The notes under the pieces were generated by a model. That model was not told the origin of the DNA and ran no database searches. It was given only the letters and a program-made list of their open reading frames with translations. This document shows, one piece after another, positions 11,801-23,800 of a stretch of 64,000 nucleotides of DNA; the stretch's first letter is position 1, and each line of letters opens with the position of its first letter. The DNA comes from Dermatemys mawii. Taxonomy: Eukaryota; Chordata; Testudines; Dermatemydidae. Made by a program: the position numbers and the translations under genes. The stretch lies in assembly GCA_007922305.1 (NCBI GenBank), contig ML677373.1:10714127-10778126 (forward strand). Direction: 5' to 3'.

Positions 11801-14800
11801 TGTCTGAAATGGAGCTCTGAACAGCCACATTCCTCCAGCCGAGTTCAAAACAAAGGGAAGAGAGACCACTTGACTTAAGGAGATTAGGGGGCATTTCTGG
11901 AAGTCAGAGCACAGTAAGGTTACTACCTGTTTACAATGGAGCTGCAGCGTCTCACTCAGTACGCAACAGCTGTTAATTCTCTTGCAAGGTGGAGTACCAG
12001 GAGCACTCCAGCCAGGGAGTCAGAGCGCTCTACATGCCTTGCCAGTGCAGACGGGTAGTTCGATAGAGCGCTCTGGGAGGCTTTATTGCGGTATAAAGTG
12101 TCAGTGTAGCCATGCCCTTAGAAGAAGCTCTTCTAGGAGTAGGAAGGAAGTTCAGTCTTCATGATCAGGTTGGCTCTTTGTCTCTCTGGAGGGAGATGAC
12201 CAATTTAAGTGCCATTTTGGGGTGGACATTTTGTGACAAAGACAGGTGCCTAATATGAATTGGGCTGAGACCCACCAAACATTTATTTCACCCAGGCCTC
12301 TGAACAGGTCAGTTATTATAGATCTGGGGCCAGATTTGAATGGGTGAGCCAGAGATTTATTTTAAATAAATAGGCTCTCCTGTCCCATTACTGATTCTCT
12401 GAACAAGTCAGTGCCCTTGTTTGGTGACTCTGATGGAGTGGAAGCAAACTTTGCTTTAGTCTTGTTCAAATACCACGCAGCACAATAGCATCGGTGCCTA
12501 GAAACTAGAGTGACAGGCACAGTGTAACAGTGTAACACTATTTCAAAAAAAGCAAACATCATTCTGGGATGTATTAGCAGGAGCGTTGTAAGCAAGACAC
12601 AAGAAGAACGAGGAGTATTGTGGCACCTTAGAGACTAACAATTTTATTTGGGCATAAGCTTTCATGGGCTAGATCCCACTTCATCAGATGCATAGAGTGG
12701 AAGTGAAGTGGGTTCTAGCCCACGAAAGCTTATGCCCAAATAAAATTTTTAGTTTCTAAGGTGCCACAAGTACTCTTTCTTTTTGCGGATATAGATTAAC
12801 ACGGCTACTACTCTGAAACCTGTCCTGAAGACACAAGAAATAATGCTGCCGCTCTACTCCACATTGATTAGGCTTTAGCTGAAGTATTGTGTCCAGTTCT
12901 GGATGCCACATTTCAGGAAATATGTGGATAAGTTGGAGAAAGTCCAGAAAAGAGCAACAAAAGTGATTAAAGGTCTAAAAAACATGACCTGTGAGGGAAG
13001 ATTGAAAAAAAATGGATTTGTTTAGTCTGGAGAAGAGAAGACTGAGAGGGGACATGATGAAATTTTTCAAGTACATAAAAGGTTGTTACAAGGAGAAGAG
13101 AGAAAAATTGTTCTCCTTAACCTCTGCTGATAGGACAAGAAACAATGGGCTTAAATTGTAGCAAGGGTGGTTTAGGTCAGACATTAGGAGAAACTTCCTA
13201 ACTGTCAGGGTAGTTAAGCATTCAATCAAATTACCTAGGGAGGTTGTGGAATCTCCATCAGTGGAGGTTTTTAAGAGCAGGTTAGACAAACACCTGTCAA
13301 GAAAGGTCTAGATAATACTTAGTCCTGCCAGGAGTGCAGGAGACTGGACTAGATGACCTCTCGAGATCCCTTCCAGTTCTATGATTAGGGAGAGAGAGAG
13401 GGAGAGAGATCATAAGACAAATGGAGATGGGAATTAACAAATTAGGGGTGGCCCAAGTAATTCAAAAGCTGTGGAACAAAGAAATTCCATGAGTCAATTC
13501 CCTCCCATCATGCATACCTAATCTTAATAAGCAGAAAACATTCAGCCACCTAGATTTTGGGTCTTTGCAGTCAGTCTAATACCAAGGGCTGTGAAGCAGG
13601 AAGAGGCTTTTGGCAGAATGTGGATGCTGGGATGAAGCAAATGTATTTTCAGCAGCTCTGAGTCAGTGTGATTTCTGACACACCACCCCCGTGTTCTGTC
13701 TGCTATTTATACACAGCATTCAGCTTCTTCTCTCTGGATAGACACTATCATTTAAATGAATGGCATATTTTTAGCATGGATTATGAAACACTACTGTCCT
13801 TATGGAGGAGTCTTTCTATTTTCACTTTAATCAGTAGTGTATTGGCAGAGGAATGATGTAAAACCATCCCTGTTTCCTTGAACAGTTATCCTCATATCCT
13901 GAAATTTACAGCTACCCACTGGAAAATCACAGCCATTGCCGGAAACTTACAACTGTCCACCACATTATGTTAATGTATTTCTTGCTTTGTGCAGGGTACC
14001 CTAATCACAGTTCTCTCTCTCGCATAACCTTTCTTTAATGGTTGCTCAGACATTACAGTGATGAGGATAGATAGATTCATTCTCCACAGAGGGGTGACGC
14101 TGCTTGCTGACTCCCTTGTAGGATAGGCAACAATGTTTCCTCCGCAAGCAACACTGCAACTCTTACAATGCTGCAATCATATTCCTGGAATGATGTACTC
14201 CCTGAAAGGAACTTTCACCCCTGGACATACTTATTTTCTGGAGCTCATAGCCCATTCCTGACTGCGATCCTAATAGAATCCCACTGCCAGAGGGCTAGAA
14301 GCTGCTTGGTAACCAGCAGTGAGTCTCAGTGGGCCTGACCAGCTTAGTGTATCACCCCAACTCACTGTTATCATAATCTGCATCTAAACGGGGTCATGTA
14401 AAGTACCCTATGCCAACTGGTAATGCATTGCTCATTAATATTACAGTGTGGTGCATATGTAGGTGTGGTGCATATGAAAATTATAAATATATGCTGGAAA
14501 TATGTTCTTAAAATGTGGTTGGCAGGAAGAGCTTAAATCTGCCTGCCCTAGACAAAGGAATATGGGTCCCCCTGCTTGAATGTGTCTCCAATGTAGGTTG
14601 AGCAAAGACACACAATAAAGGTATATTTACATAAAAGGAAAACAAAGCCATCAAACAAGGGAGTGGGGCACATAACTGCTTAAGTATCTGGACTAAGAGG
14701 GAGAGACTGCAAAAATTAACATGGCATCATTTCTCTGCTGGACACAGCAAGTTGAGCCACCAGGAGGGCTTCCTCATGTTGAAAACAAAGAATCTTTGAT

Positions 14801-17800
14801 TATATAAGCAGGGAGAAAAAGTCATTTTGGTCTCCTCCAGTTGGAGAGAGAAAGAGAAAAAAAAAAACCCTACCACTTCGAGCTCTGTGTTAGATCCTGG
14901 CTAAGAACTGGTCAGCCATGCTGGAAAAGCAACTGAGGTGAGAACACTGCTCTGAACAAAAGACTCTAGTTTGTTAAGGTAGGTTTCAATCTTCAAAGCA
15001 TACTTTTACCTTTGTTTGTTTCTAACCATTTCTATCCCAATTCCTTCTACCTGGTATCACTTCAATATCTGTTCTGTCTTAATAAACCTAAGAGCACACA
15101 ACCATCTCAGTGTAGTGTTTCAAACCAAAAGGTAAAATCCAGAGTCTCTTTAAAGGAGCAAAACAGGCTGTTGGTGTGTCAGGGCTCTGAGCCAAAGTGA
15201 ACAGCACAGAAGCACCCAAGATTACAGGGCAGGCGGTGATATAACCCCTTATTGGTCTGGGTGAACCCCCAAAACATCACACTGACCCAGTCTTCCAGAG
15301 GGGTATTGCCTCAGTGAGTCAAAATGGGATGGTGGGGAAAATGCAGCAGGGTGCTTATGCAGTACTCCTTCCCTACACCAGACGCACCACTCCAGGGCTG
15401 TACTCACCTACAGTAAACAGGTTCTAAACTAAGAGCCGCCTACGTTATTTTTTTTTCTGAAAATGCTGTTCCTTCATTTCACCAACAGTAAATCTCAGAA
15501 TTACGTGTCTCCTTTTGAAGTACTTATCAAACCAAAACTCAAAAGGCTCAGCCTGGAGAGAAGATACCTCTAAGCAACTTTCTGCCATAAATACCTCAGT
15601 GAGACTGGAAATTACACCCATTATACCTAATTACAGGTGTGCGCAGTAATCAGTTTTGACATAATGACAGCCGCTGATCCTGCCTATGAATTATTGAGCT
15701 CGCCCTGGTTTGACTTGGGAGCGTGGATAAAAGGATTTGATGGGTGCTTCTGAGAGTTCTTTAAATAGTAGTTCCCTTCTCAGAGCAAACTGCAATTGCC
15801 TGTTTCACTCTTTACTGGCAGAACGCTCTGTATTGTCCTCCATTTTGCCTGACACAGATTTAAAGGGAGGCAGATTTTTTCCCCCTTTTAATCCTGGCAG
15901 TGCCAAGGAAGTTCAGTTTATTCCTATTCGTTATTTGTATTACGGCAGCACTAGAGATGCCCCCAACAAGATCATGGTGTGAGGCATTGTATAGACAGTC
16001 CCTGCCCCCAAAAGCTCATAACCTAAAAGAGAGGTTGTAACAAGTGGATGAAACAAGTCTGTGGTAGGTTGGGGCAGGGAGAAGGTAAGGTATTGAGAAG
16101 GGATTATTAATGGCATACAGAACCTTTCCCTTGTACTGTAGGTTGATAGTTGGAATCTGTCCATGCTGATTCGGGCTAGTTGTTTGGTGGCCTTGTTAAA
16201 TGAGTTGGACAGGTTTTCAGCCCACTTCCCAGTTACAAGTGTCCACATCACAAATAATAATAATAAATCACCATGGGAACTAAATGGTACCTTTGGTGTC
16301 GGTCCCCACCAAGTGACAAAGGCTTCAAAGGGCCTGGAGGTGGTTCCTCTGTATCAGAACTGCAGCACAGTGTTCAGGCTAGCTGGCCCTGCTAGTGCTG
16401 CAGGAATTCTCGTTGATTTCCTCCTGGGGATCTTGGATGCTGCATGGTCCCTTCACTCCCCACTAGGGCACAGTCTAGCCCTAAGTCTCTACTCCTGCCT
16501 TGCTTTCCTGGCAAATGAGGGGGTGGGTATTGAGGCTTTCCCAGGAAGACAGCTGAAAGGGGAAGGAAAGTGACACACCAAAGCTGACTCAGCCCAAGTG
16601 GACAGGAGGTCATGATGAATGTGACTGTCACCCTGTTGGCTAACCCTGCTCTCGCTCACACTTTGATGAGCTGGGTCGAGGGCTATGGGACTACAAGGGT
16701 GTAACTTGAGGCAGAATCTGGCCCAACGAGGGCTGCACCCACAGTCTTCTCCTTCACAGGGAACCTGTCACTCTCATGGCAGCCCATGTTCCCATGGTGA
16801 CAAGCGTCACCAACAGCATGGCTGTCAACAGGAGGCCAGGCCTGTCAGATTTTAATTAAACAATTATCTTCAAAAAATTGGCACGCTGCTGTGGTCCCAG
16901 CCACACAATCAGAATTAGAAGCAGAAGGGTAAAAAAAGACAGCGAGCGAGTGCAAACAAGCCTGCAGAATGATGGATGACAGGACACCAGGGCTGGTGCG
17001 GAGGGAACGAGTGTTTCGATCACAGAATTAAGGGAGAGCAGAGAAGATGTGGTGGCAATGGAAGCAGCGGGGGGAGGGGGGGAAGGGGGCATGGGAGCAG
17101 TGGCGAAGGTGAACAATCAGAACAGCAGCAGGAGAGGAGGCAAAGTGATGGGCATGGACACATTGCCCTCACGGAACATCTCTCCCCCAGCCCAGGCCTC
17201 GCTTCCCACTGCCAGGCAGGGAACAGCTGGTGAAGTGTTAACAGAAGAGGCACAAAAATCACCAGCAAGAGTTACTGTGACAGGCAGCCTGAGAGGCTAA
17301 GGAGGGAATAAGATTTCCTAGCTCTGTTTGGGATGAGATGCAAATCTGCTCAGCTATGAAGAAGGATGAGTGGGAGGGTAGGGATGAGGAGAGAAAACAG
17401 AGACCCGAATGTAGCAGAGAGAGCATAGAGCATTAGGCCTAGTGCAAGACTTGTGGCCTGAACTGTGAACCAAAGTCAGGGCATGTATTAAAGCCAATGT
17501 CTGTATGTTCAAGGGGCTTGGCACAGGTACTGCTGGCACTGCTAAAAAAACCACTGAATATGTAAACACATTCCAGCAGGCTTGCACAAGCACACCCCAT
17601 CCTAGCACAAGATAAGATGGTTTGACAGAAGTGATGAACAGAAATATTTTGTCCGAGACATCAGGCGTAAAGTACCCAGGCAGAAGTGGTGACTAGGAAT
17701 ATTTTGTCTGAAATAGGAGAAAGGAACGAGGGCAGGTAACAAACATGCCATGAAACACGGAAGCTGGCATGTCGGTTGTTGTTTGTCTCCGTCTATAAAT

Positions 17801-20800
17801 CTGGGGATACCTCGCCTTAAACCTTTGTCCAGCCTAAGGGGCAGCAGAAGACCTGCTGCTGACTGAGCTGGTCCATTGTGATGGGCACACAGGTGTTAGT
17901 GTACCTATAACCACTGAGCAAGTGGTGCTAATACGGTGCTTAGTCAACAATAAACCCGGATGAGCACTTTCGCCACCGTACCAAGCCTGTGGTTTTTCTG
18001 AGCAGTTCTGTCGAGGTCTGCTGAGCCAGGCCCATCTGCAGAGCTAGGACAGCAGGCAGCAATAACTCCCACGCAAGCCAGCCTGACAACACAGAGGAGG
18101 TCCTAGAACCAAATCCTATTGACGTTCACTGGACACGATACCTGCCCTGCTGTCCGGAGGCAAGACTCTCTCCATTTCCCTGTTATAAGGGAGGGGAGTG
18201 AATGGACTCTACGGCAGGGAAAGGTAGGTGCAGCATGGATGGAAGTAACCCATGAAATGAGTCTATGAATCTCGCTCATGCTTGGATGGCCAACGTGGTG
18301 AGTCCCTCATAATAAATCCATCTTTAAAGATTTTTACTGCAGTGTGTGAAAGGGTCATACAGAGCCACATGGCTGGGACACTCTTGGAAACCTCACCAGG
18401 GATGCGATCAAGCCAACCCTGCCTGCAGCGCATGACCTGGGAGGAGGGAGAGGTGGTGTTCCATGCTGAATGAGGAGTCACCAATTGCCGGATGTGCATG
18501 TCCCCTTGCTTAGTGGTGCTGTACCCCCCAGCACCAACAACATACAGTCACACCGCCCTGCTTTCTCCCCACTCTGCAACAACACAACACCTCTATCGCT
18601 CACCATCGCTGCACAGGATGCACTAGTGTGCCCAGGCTCAAGGGAACAGAAGACTGGAGCCCCAACTCATCCCTGTGCAAGTGCAGAGCCCAGTGCAAGG
18701 ACACTGCCCCTCCCCCCCAATCCTGGGGCTGCTGGCAGCCAGTTAGCACCTGGCACAAACTGGGCAGTTCTGACTTATACAGCCACCGAGGGCTTTGCAG
18801 CAGCTGGGAAACGGCTGAGGTTTAGAATTTCCCCAGCCACGATTCCCCCATGCCAGGCACGGGTCTCCCCAGTGCACCAGAATGTCCCCTTTGCTGGGGG
18901 TGCTTGTGAGTGAACACAGAGCGAATGGAACCAGCCCCAGGTCCCTGGGGTGAGGGATGTGCAATCACTTTGCACTGAAGGTGCAAAGGGGTAGCAGTGC
19001 AATGGCGAACGGAACCCACCGTTGTCAGATGGAGCATTTAGAATCCCAGGGCAGGTACCTAAGGGAGTAAATGTAGAGATGAGATTTCTCTAGGGGAAGG
19101 GGGGGGGTGAGTCTCCGAGAGGAATCGCAGTGCCAAAGGGAATATTAAATCTCTCACTCAAAATAATAATAATAATAAAAATCCAAACATCATCAGACAA
19201 ATAAATAGAAAATAACACAATTGCCTAACAGCGTGTAACAGCAGACTGTGGAGATTTTAACCAGCTATTTTCACTGCAATGCTTAATATACCACTCTCCC
19301 AAGCTCAGCCTGAAATATATAATTTTTCATTATATTCCTGTATGTTTGACTTTAATATAATGAAGCCTTCTCCCTTCACTACACCAGAATATTGGCTCTA
19401 TTATATTGCTTATGTGGGAACTATTTTTGACAACGTAAAAGCCGAAGCCCAAGAAAATGACTGAAAATGAAAATCTTTCCTCCTCTTGCCTCTAAATTCC
19501 ATGTAATGGCTGTAATTCATCACCAGGACAATTCTTATAGTGTCACATTTCCTGGTGGGCTGTAACACTGCTCTACAGCCAAAATACTTCTGAAATAAAT
19601 CTAGTCAAACTTTACTAATTCTGGGTCACTGAGAATGAAAATGATGCTTAAAATTGTTGATTGGCTCTAGTTTTCAAGATATGCTGTTAGGTCAGTATAT
19701 ATGACCCTTGACATGGGAATGGCGGAGGATAAGTGAGTTATAAAGGGAAGGGATTTCAATTTAAACCAGAAATTACTAAAATACATCTTTGACTGGATCT
19801 ATGAATAAACGTGTGACTGGGTTTGGACAGTACTTGCTTTTTAGGCAAAACAATGAATGATGCAATCTGAAGCTGGTATTGCGTCATACATGATATGAAC
19901 TGCATCATGTTATTCCTAGAAGTCATGGATGATGCAATCATAATGAAGCTTACATCACTCTGCTGAACAAATTGTCCTATTTCAGCTCTAGAAATCATAC
20001 AGTGTCATGCTCTCTTATTTGTCAGTGTTTGATTTTGCAAAGGGACACATTTCTGTTTAGCCAAAGTGAGCAGAGATACCTCATACTTGTGTGAACAGTG
20101 CAGATAACTTCTGCTATGTTTGTGGTGAAGTGACTTTTGCATCACAAAAGCGCAGTATAACCATTATGGTTAAGAAAGCCTATCACCTTTATTTTGGCTG
20201 CAAAATTGGAGATCAGGACAAGAGATGGGCTCCACACGTATGCTGCAACACTTGTGCAACAAATCTTCGCCAGTGGTTGAACAGGAAAAGGAAATCTATG
20301 CCTTTTGCAGTGCCAATGATTTGGAGAGAGCCAACAGAGCATACCATCAATTGTTACTTCTGCATGGTGCCTCCAGTTGGGAAAGGTGTGTCAAAGAAGA
20401 AAAAGTGGACTGTGCATTATCCAAACATTCCATCAGCTATACGCCCAATACCCCACAGAGAAGGACTGCCGGTTCCTGATGCACCAGAATCACTCTCACT
20501 TGAGTCAGATGAGGAAGAGGAAGAGGATGAAACTTCTGGTCCTGAACCATCAATGTCACAGGACCCACATTTTCTCCCATCCTCCTCCTCTGAGACACAC
20601 CTCATAACACAAGCTGAACTGAATGACCTTGTCAGGGATTTGGAACTACCCAAGAGTAAAGCAGAGCTGTTGGGCTCCAGACTACAGCAGTGGAATCTCC
20701 TGGCAGGTGATGTTAGGGTTTCCATGTTCCATGACCATCAAAAGGATCTTGTCCCATTTTTCTTCATGGAAGGTGATCTTGTAGCCTGCAACAACATCGA

Positions 20801-23800
20801 TGGTGTGATGGCAGCCCTCAACATCGTTCACGATCCAGATGAGTGGAGACTCTTCACTGATTCATCGAAGACGAGTCTTAAAGCTGTTTTGCTGCATAAT
20901 GGCAATGTTTTGCCATCAATTCCAGTTGGTCATGCAGTCCATATGAAGGAAACTTATGACAACATGAAACAACTTTTGAGGTGTATAAACTATGCCCAAC
21001 ATCAGTGGCAGCTTTGTGGCGATTTGAAGGTTGTTGCTCTCTTGCTTGGTCTGCAGACTGGATACACAAAGTACTGCTGTTTTCTCTGTGAATGGGATAG
21101 TTGTGCAAGAGATTCCCACGACATCAAGAAAGATTGGCCATTCCGACAGTCATTGGAGCCTGGGAGGAAAAGTGTTCAGCATCCACCATTTGTTGAATCA
21201 AGGAAGATTTTGTTACCACCCTTACACATCAAGCTGGGTCTGATGAAGAACTTTGTCAAGGCCATTGACAAAACACAAGCAGCTTTCAAGTACCTCCATG
21301 GAAAATTTCCAAGGTTAAGTGAAGCTAAGATAAAGGAAGGTGTCTTTGCTGGTCCTCAGATTTGTGAACTTCTTCGAGATGATGCATTTGACCATGCACT
21401 GCGTGGCAAGGAAAAGACGGCATGGAAAGACTTCCAGTCAGTGGCAACACATTTTCTCGGAAACAACAAGGCAGACAACTACAGGTTGTTGGTGGAAAAC
21501 CTCCTCAAGGCATACAAAAGCCTTGGTTGCAAAATGTCACTAAAGATACATTTTTTGCACTCTCATCTAGATTTTTTTCCACCGAACTGCGGAGCAGTGA
21601 GCAACGAGCACAGCGAGCGATTTCACCAGGACATGGCAACAATGGAGAAACGCTATAAGGGCAAATGGAGCCCATCAATGCTTGCAGACTATTGCTGGAC
21701 AGTGACAAGAGATGCTCCATTTAATGAATACAAGAGACAAGCCAAGAAGCGCTGAGTAGACACTGAATAGGACTAAACTATGTACATAGTAGTTTTTTGC
21801 CTTTTGTTTCATAATACATTTTATTTATATAAAACTTTTGCTGATTTTTAAAGTGTTACATAAACAGGACAGGTGAAATATCATCATGTAAAGCAACCAT
21901 AAACACATGAAAAGACCTAGGTTTACAATTTATGATTAAAACTCTATCTATACAATATACATAGACATAAAATGTAAAAACTTAAATATCTTAGAAACAG
22001 TAGCCAATCAGTTGTTTTAATTGTCATATTTGAATTCAGCACATCAAAATACATAATAAATATCACATTTTATCTCTGAAGCAGACGACTTCTAAAAAAT
22101 TGTAGACCAGTGTAATTTGTCTCCTTGCTTTACGCTCTCTTTTTGACTACCTGTGACTGCCCACTGATTTGCTTGCATGTGTTTATGGTATTGATGCCTT
22201 CTCTATTTCAGTTTTTATCATAAATAGGTCAGGAATTCTTGGTAACAATGAGCACTGGGGAAAACAAGAAATTGCTAAACATGGAACACAAAAAGTTCAT
22301 CCATGACTTGTTGCAGATGCTTCTGAATGCTGCAGTGCTGAGCCTGGGAGAAGGAGATGGGATTTTCCTTCTGCAACTTGAAACTGCACACAACTTGCCT
22401 GAGATGGGGTTTTGTCACAAACTGAGCCAAGACACATGATAAAATTCAAACACCTGTCCAGAGAACAAAGGTCCATTTTCCAGTAAATGTAAACAACGTC
22501 ATGGCTGTAGAATGAAATTGCCATCTGAATCTCAAATAATTTATTTTTGGGTGGTACATGCATAGCCATACGCACAAAAAGTTCAGCTGTCACTACAGCT
22601 TCATTCTTGGGCTTGGCTACCAAATGACCAACACAGTAGGTGTCCCAGAATGATGCTGCATACGTTTTTCCTGTAATATTCTGGCACCATGTATTGCCTT
22701 ATTCATTCGTGTGTGATAACTTGTCGGCAGCAGCTACACTTAAGTGTGATTGGTCATAGAGAGAGACAGGCGGTGAGAACAAAATTTACTGGTGATATGC
22801 TTGGTATCTAAAAAGAACTCCATCACATACAACATTTCTTCAAGACTTAGCTCCAATACATTCAGCTAAACAGACCTAATAGCACTATCAAAAATAGTAC
22901 CATCTGGTGACCTTCAATAATGTTACACTCCTGTAGAGCAATGGTGATACCAAAGTGATGTTGCAGTTGTGGAGATGGCTATATTTCCATCTCGAGCCTA
23001 TAGACCGAGATGGCTAAGCCATCCAAAACAAGTCAGGAAGAAACAGCTTGGATTTTTCAGTGAAAATAAACTGGCAAGTGTGTCTTGATTAAAGATGGTG
23101 TGTGAATACAAGCTGGCTAATGGAGAGACTTGCTGCTAAACAATTCATACCATGCTTTCCTAATATTGCCACTCCATGTCAACAACTGCTAGGGTTGCTC
23201 CATGGATGTTATTCAACTATGAATGGGAGGGGAGGTAACCTGAGAAATCAGGAGTGGAAGGGAGGAACCAACAAGAAAAACTCTGTAGTAAAATGTGGTC
23301 CTCACTTCAAATGTTTGTGAACCCCTCAGACAGACAGGATCCTCTAGGTCAGGGGTTTTCACCTTTTCCATAGGATCCCCACCATGTTCATAGCCCTAGA
23401 AACAGACCGTCCTTAAGAGCATACCACAATCTTTCATGCTAAGTCCCACGAAGCTTCCACATATGTATTATGGCAATGGGGTACATCTGTTATCTGAGGA
23501 GAACCTGATGCCAGGGTCTGAGCCAATCCTTCAGTGAGACTTCAGTGAAGACACCAGAGACAGGTCATGGGGGCATCCTGTGGCTTCTTGAGTTTGTCCA
23601 GATGCTTTCTAGAGAAACCCTGGGAGTTGTGACACAGCTACCTTAAGCCACAAACTCTTTCTTCTCCCCCTCTTCCCTCCCATGGGATTTTGTTTTCTCT
23701 TACTGCTGCAGCGAACATTATTTTAAAGACAAAATACCAGGGGAAATCTTGCAACAAAAGCCCATAATAAGCCTTTTATGCTAGGTCAGTTTTTAGGCCT

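Noticed and set aside
16856..17300. Overlapping glycine/serine-rich frames on both strands
   Set aside because: They reflect a GGN/AGC-rich low-complexity stretch, not a coding exon.
18470..18913. 147-codon plus-strand reading frame
   Set aside because: Overlapping frames are open on both strands, the composition is low in structure, and no splice sites or homology are recognisable.
20417..20725. 102-codon minus-strand frame with a serine run
   Set aside because: It is the complement of the acidic linker of the 554-codon plus-strand frame.
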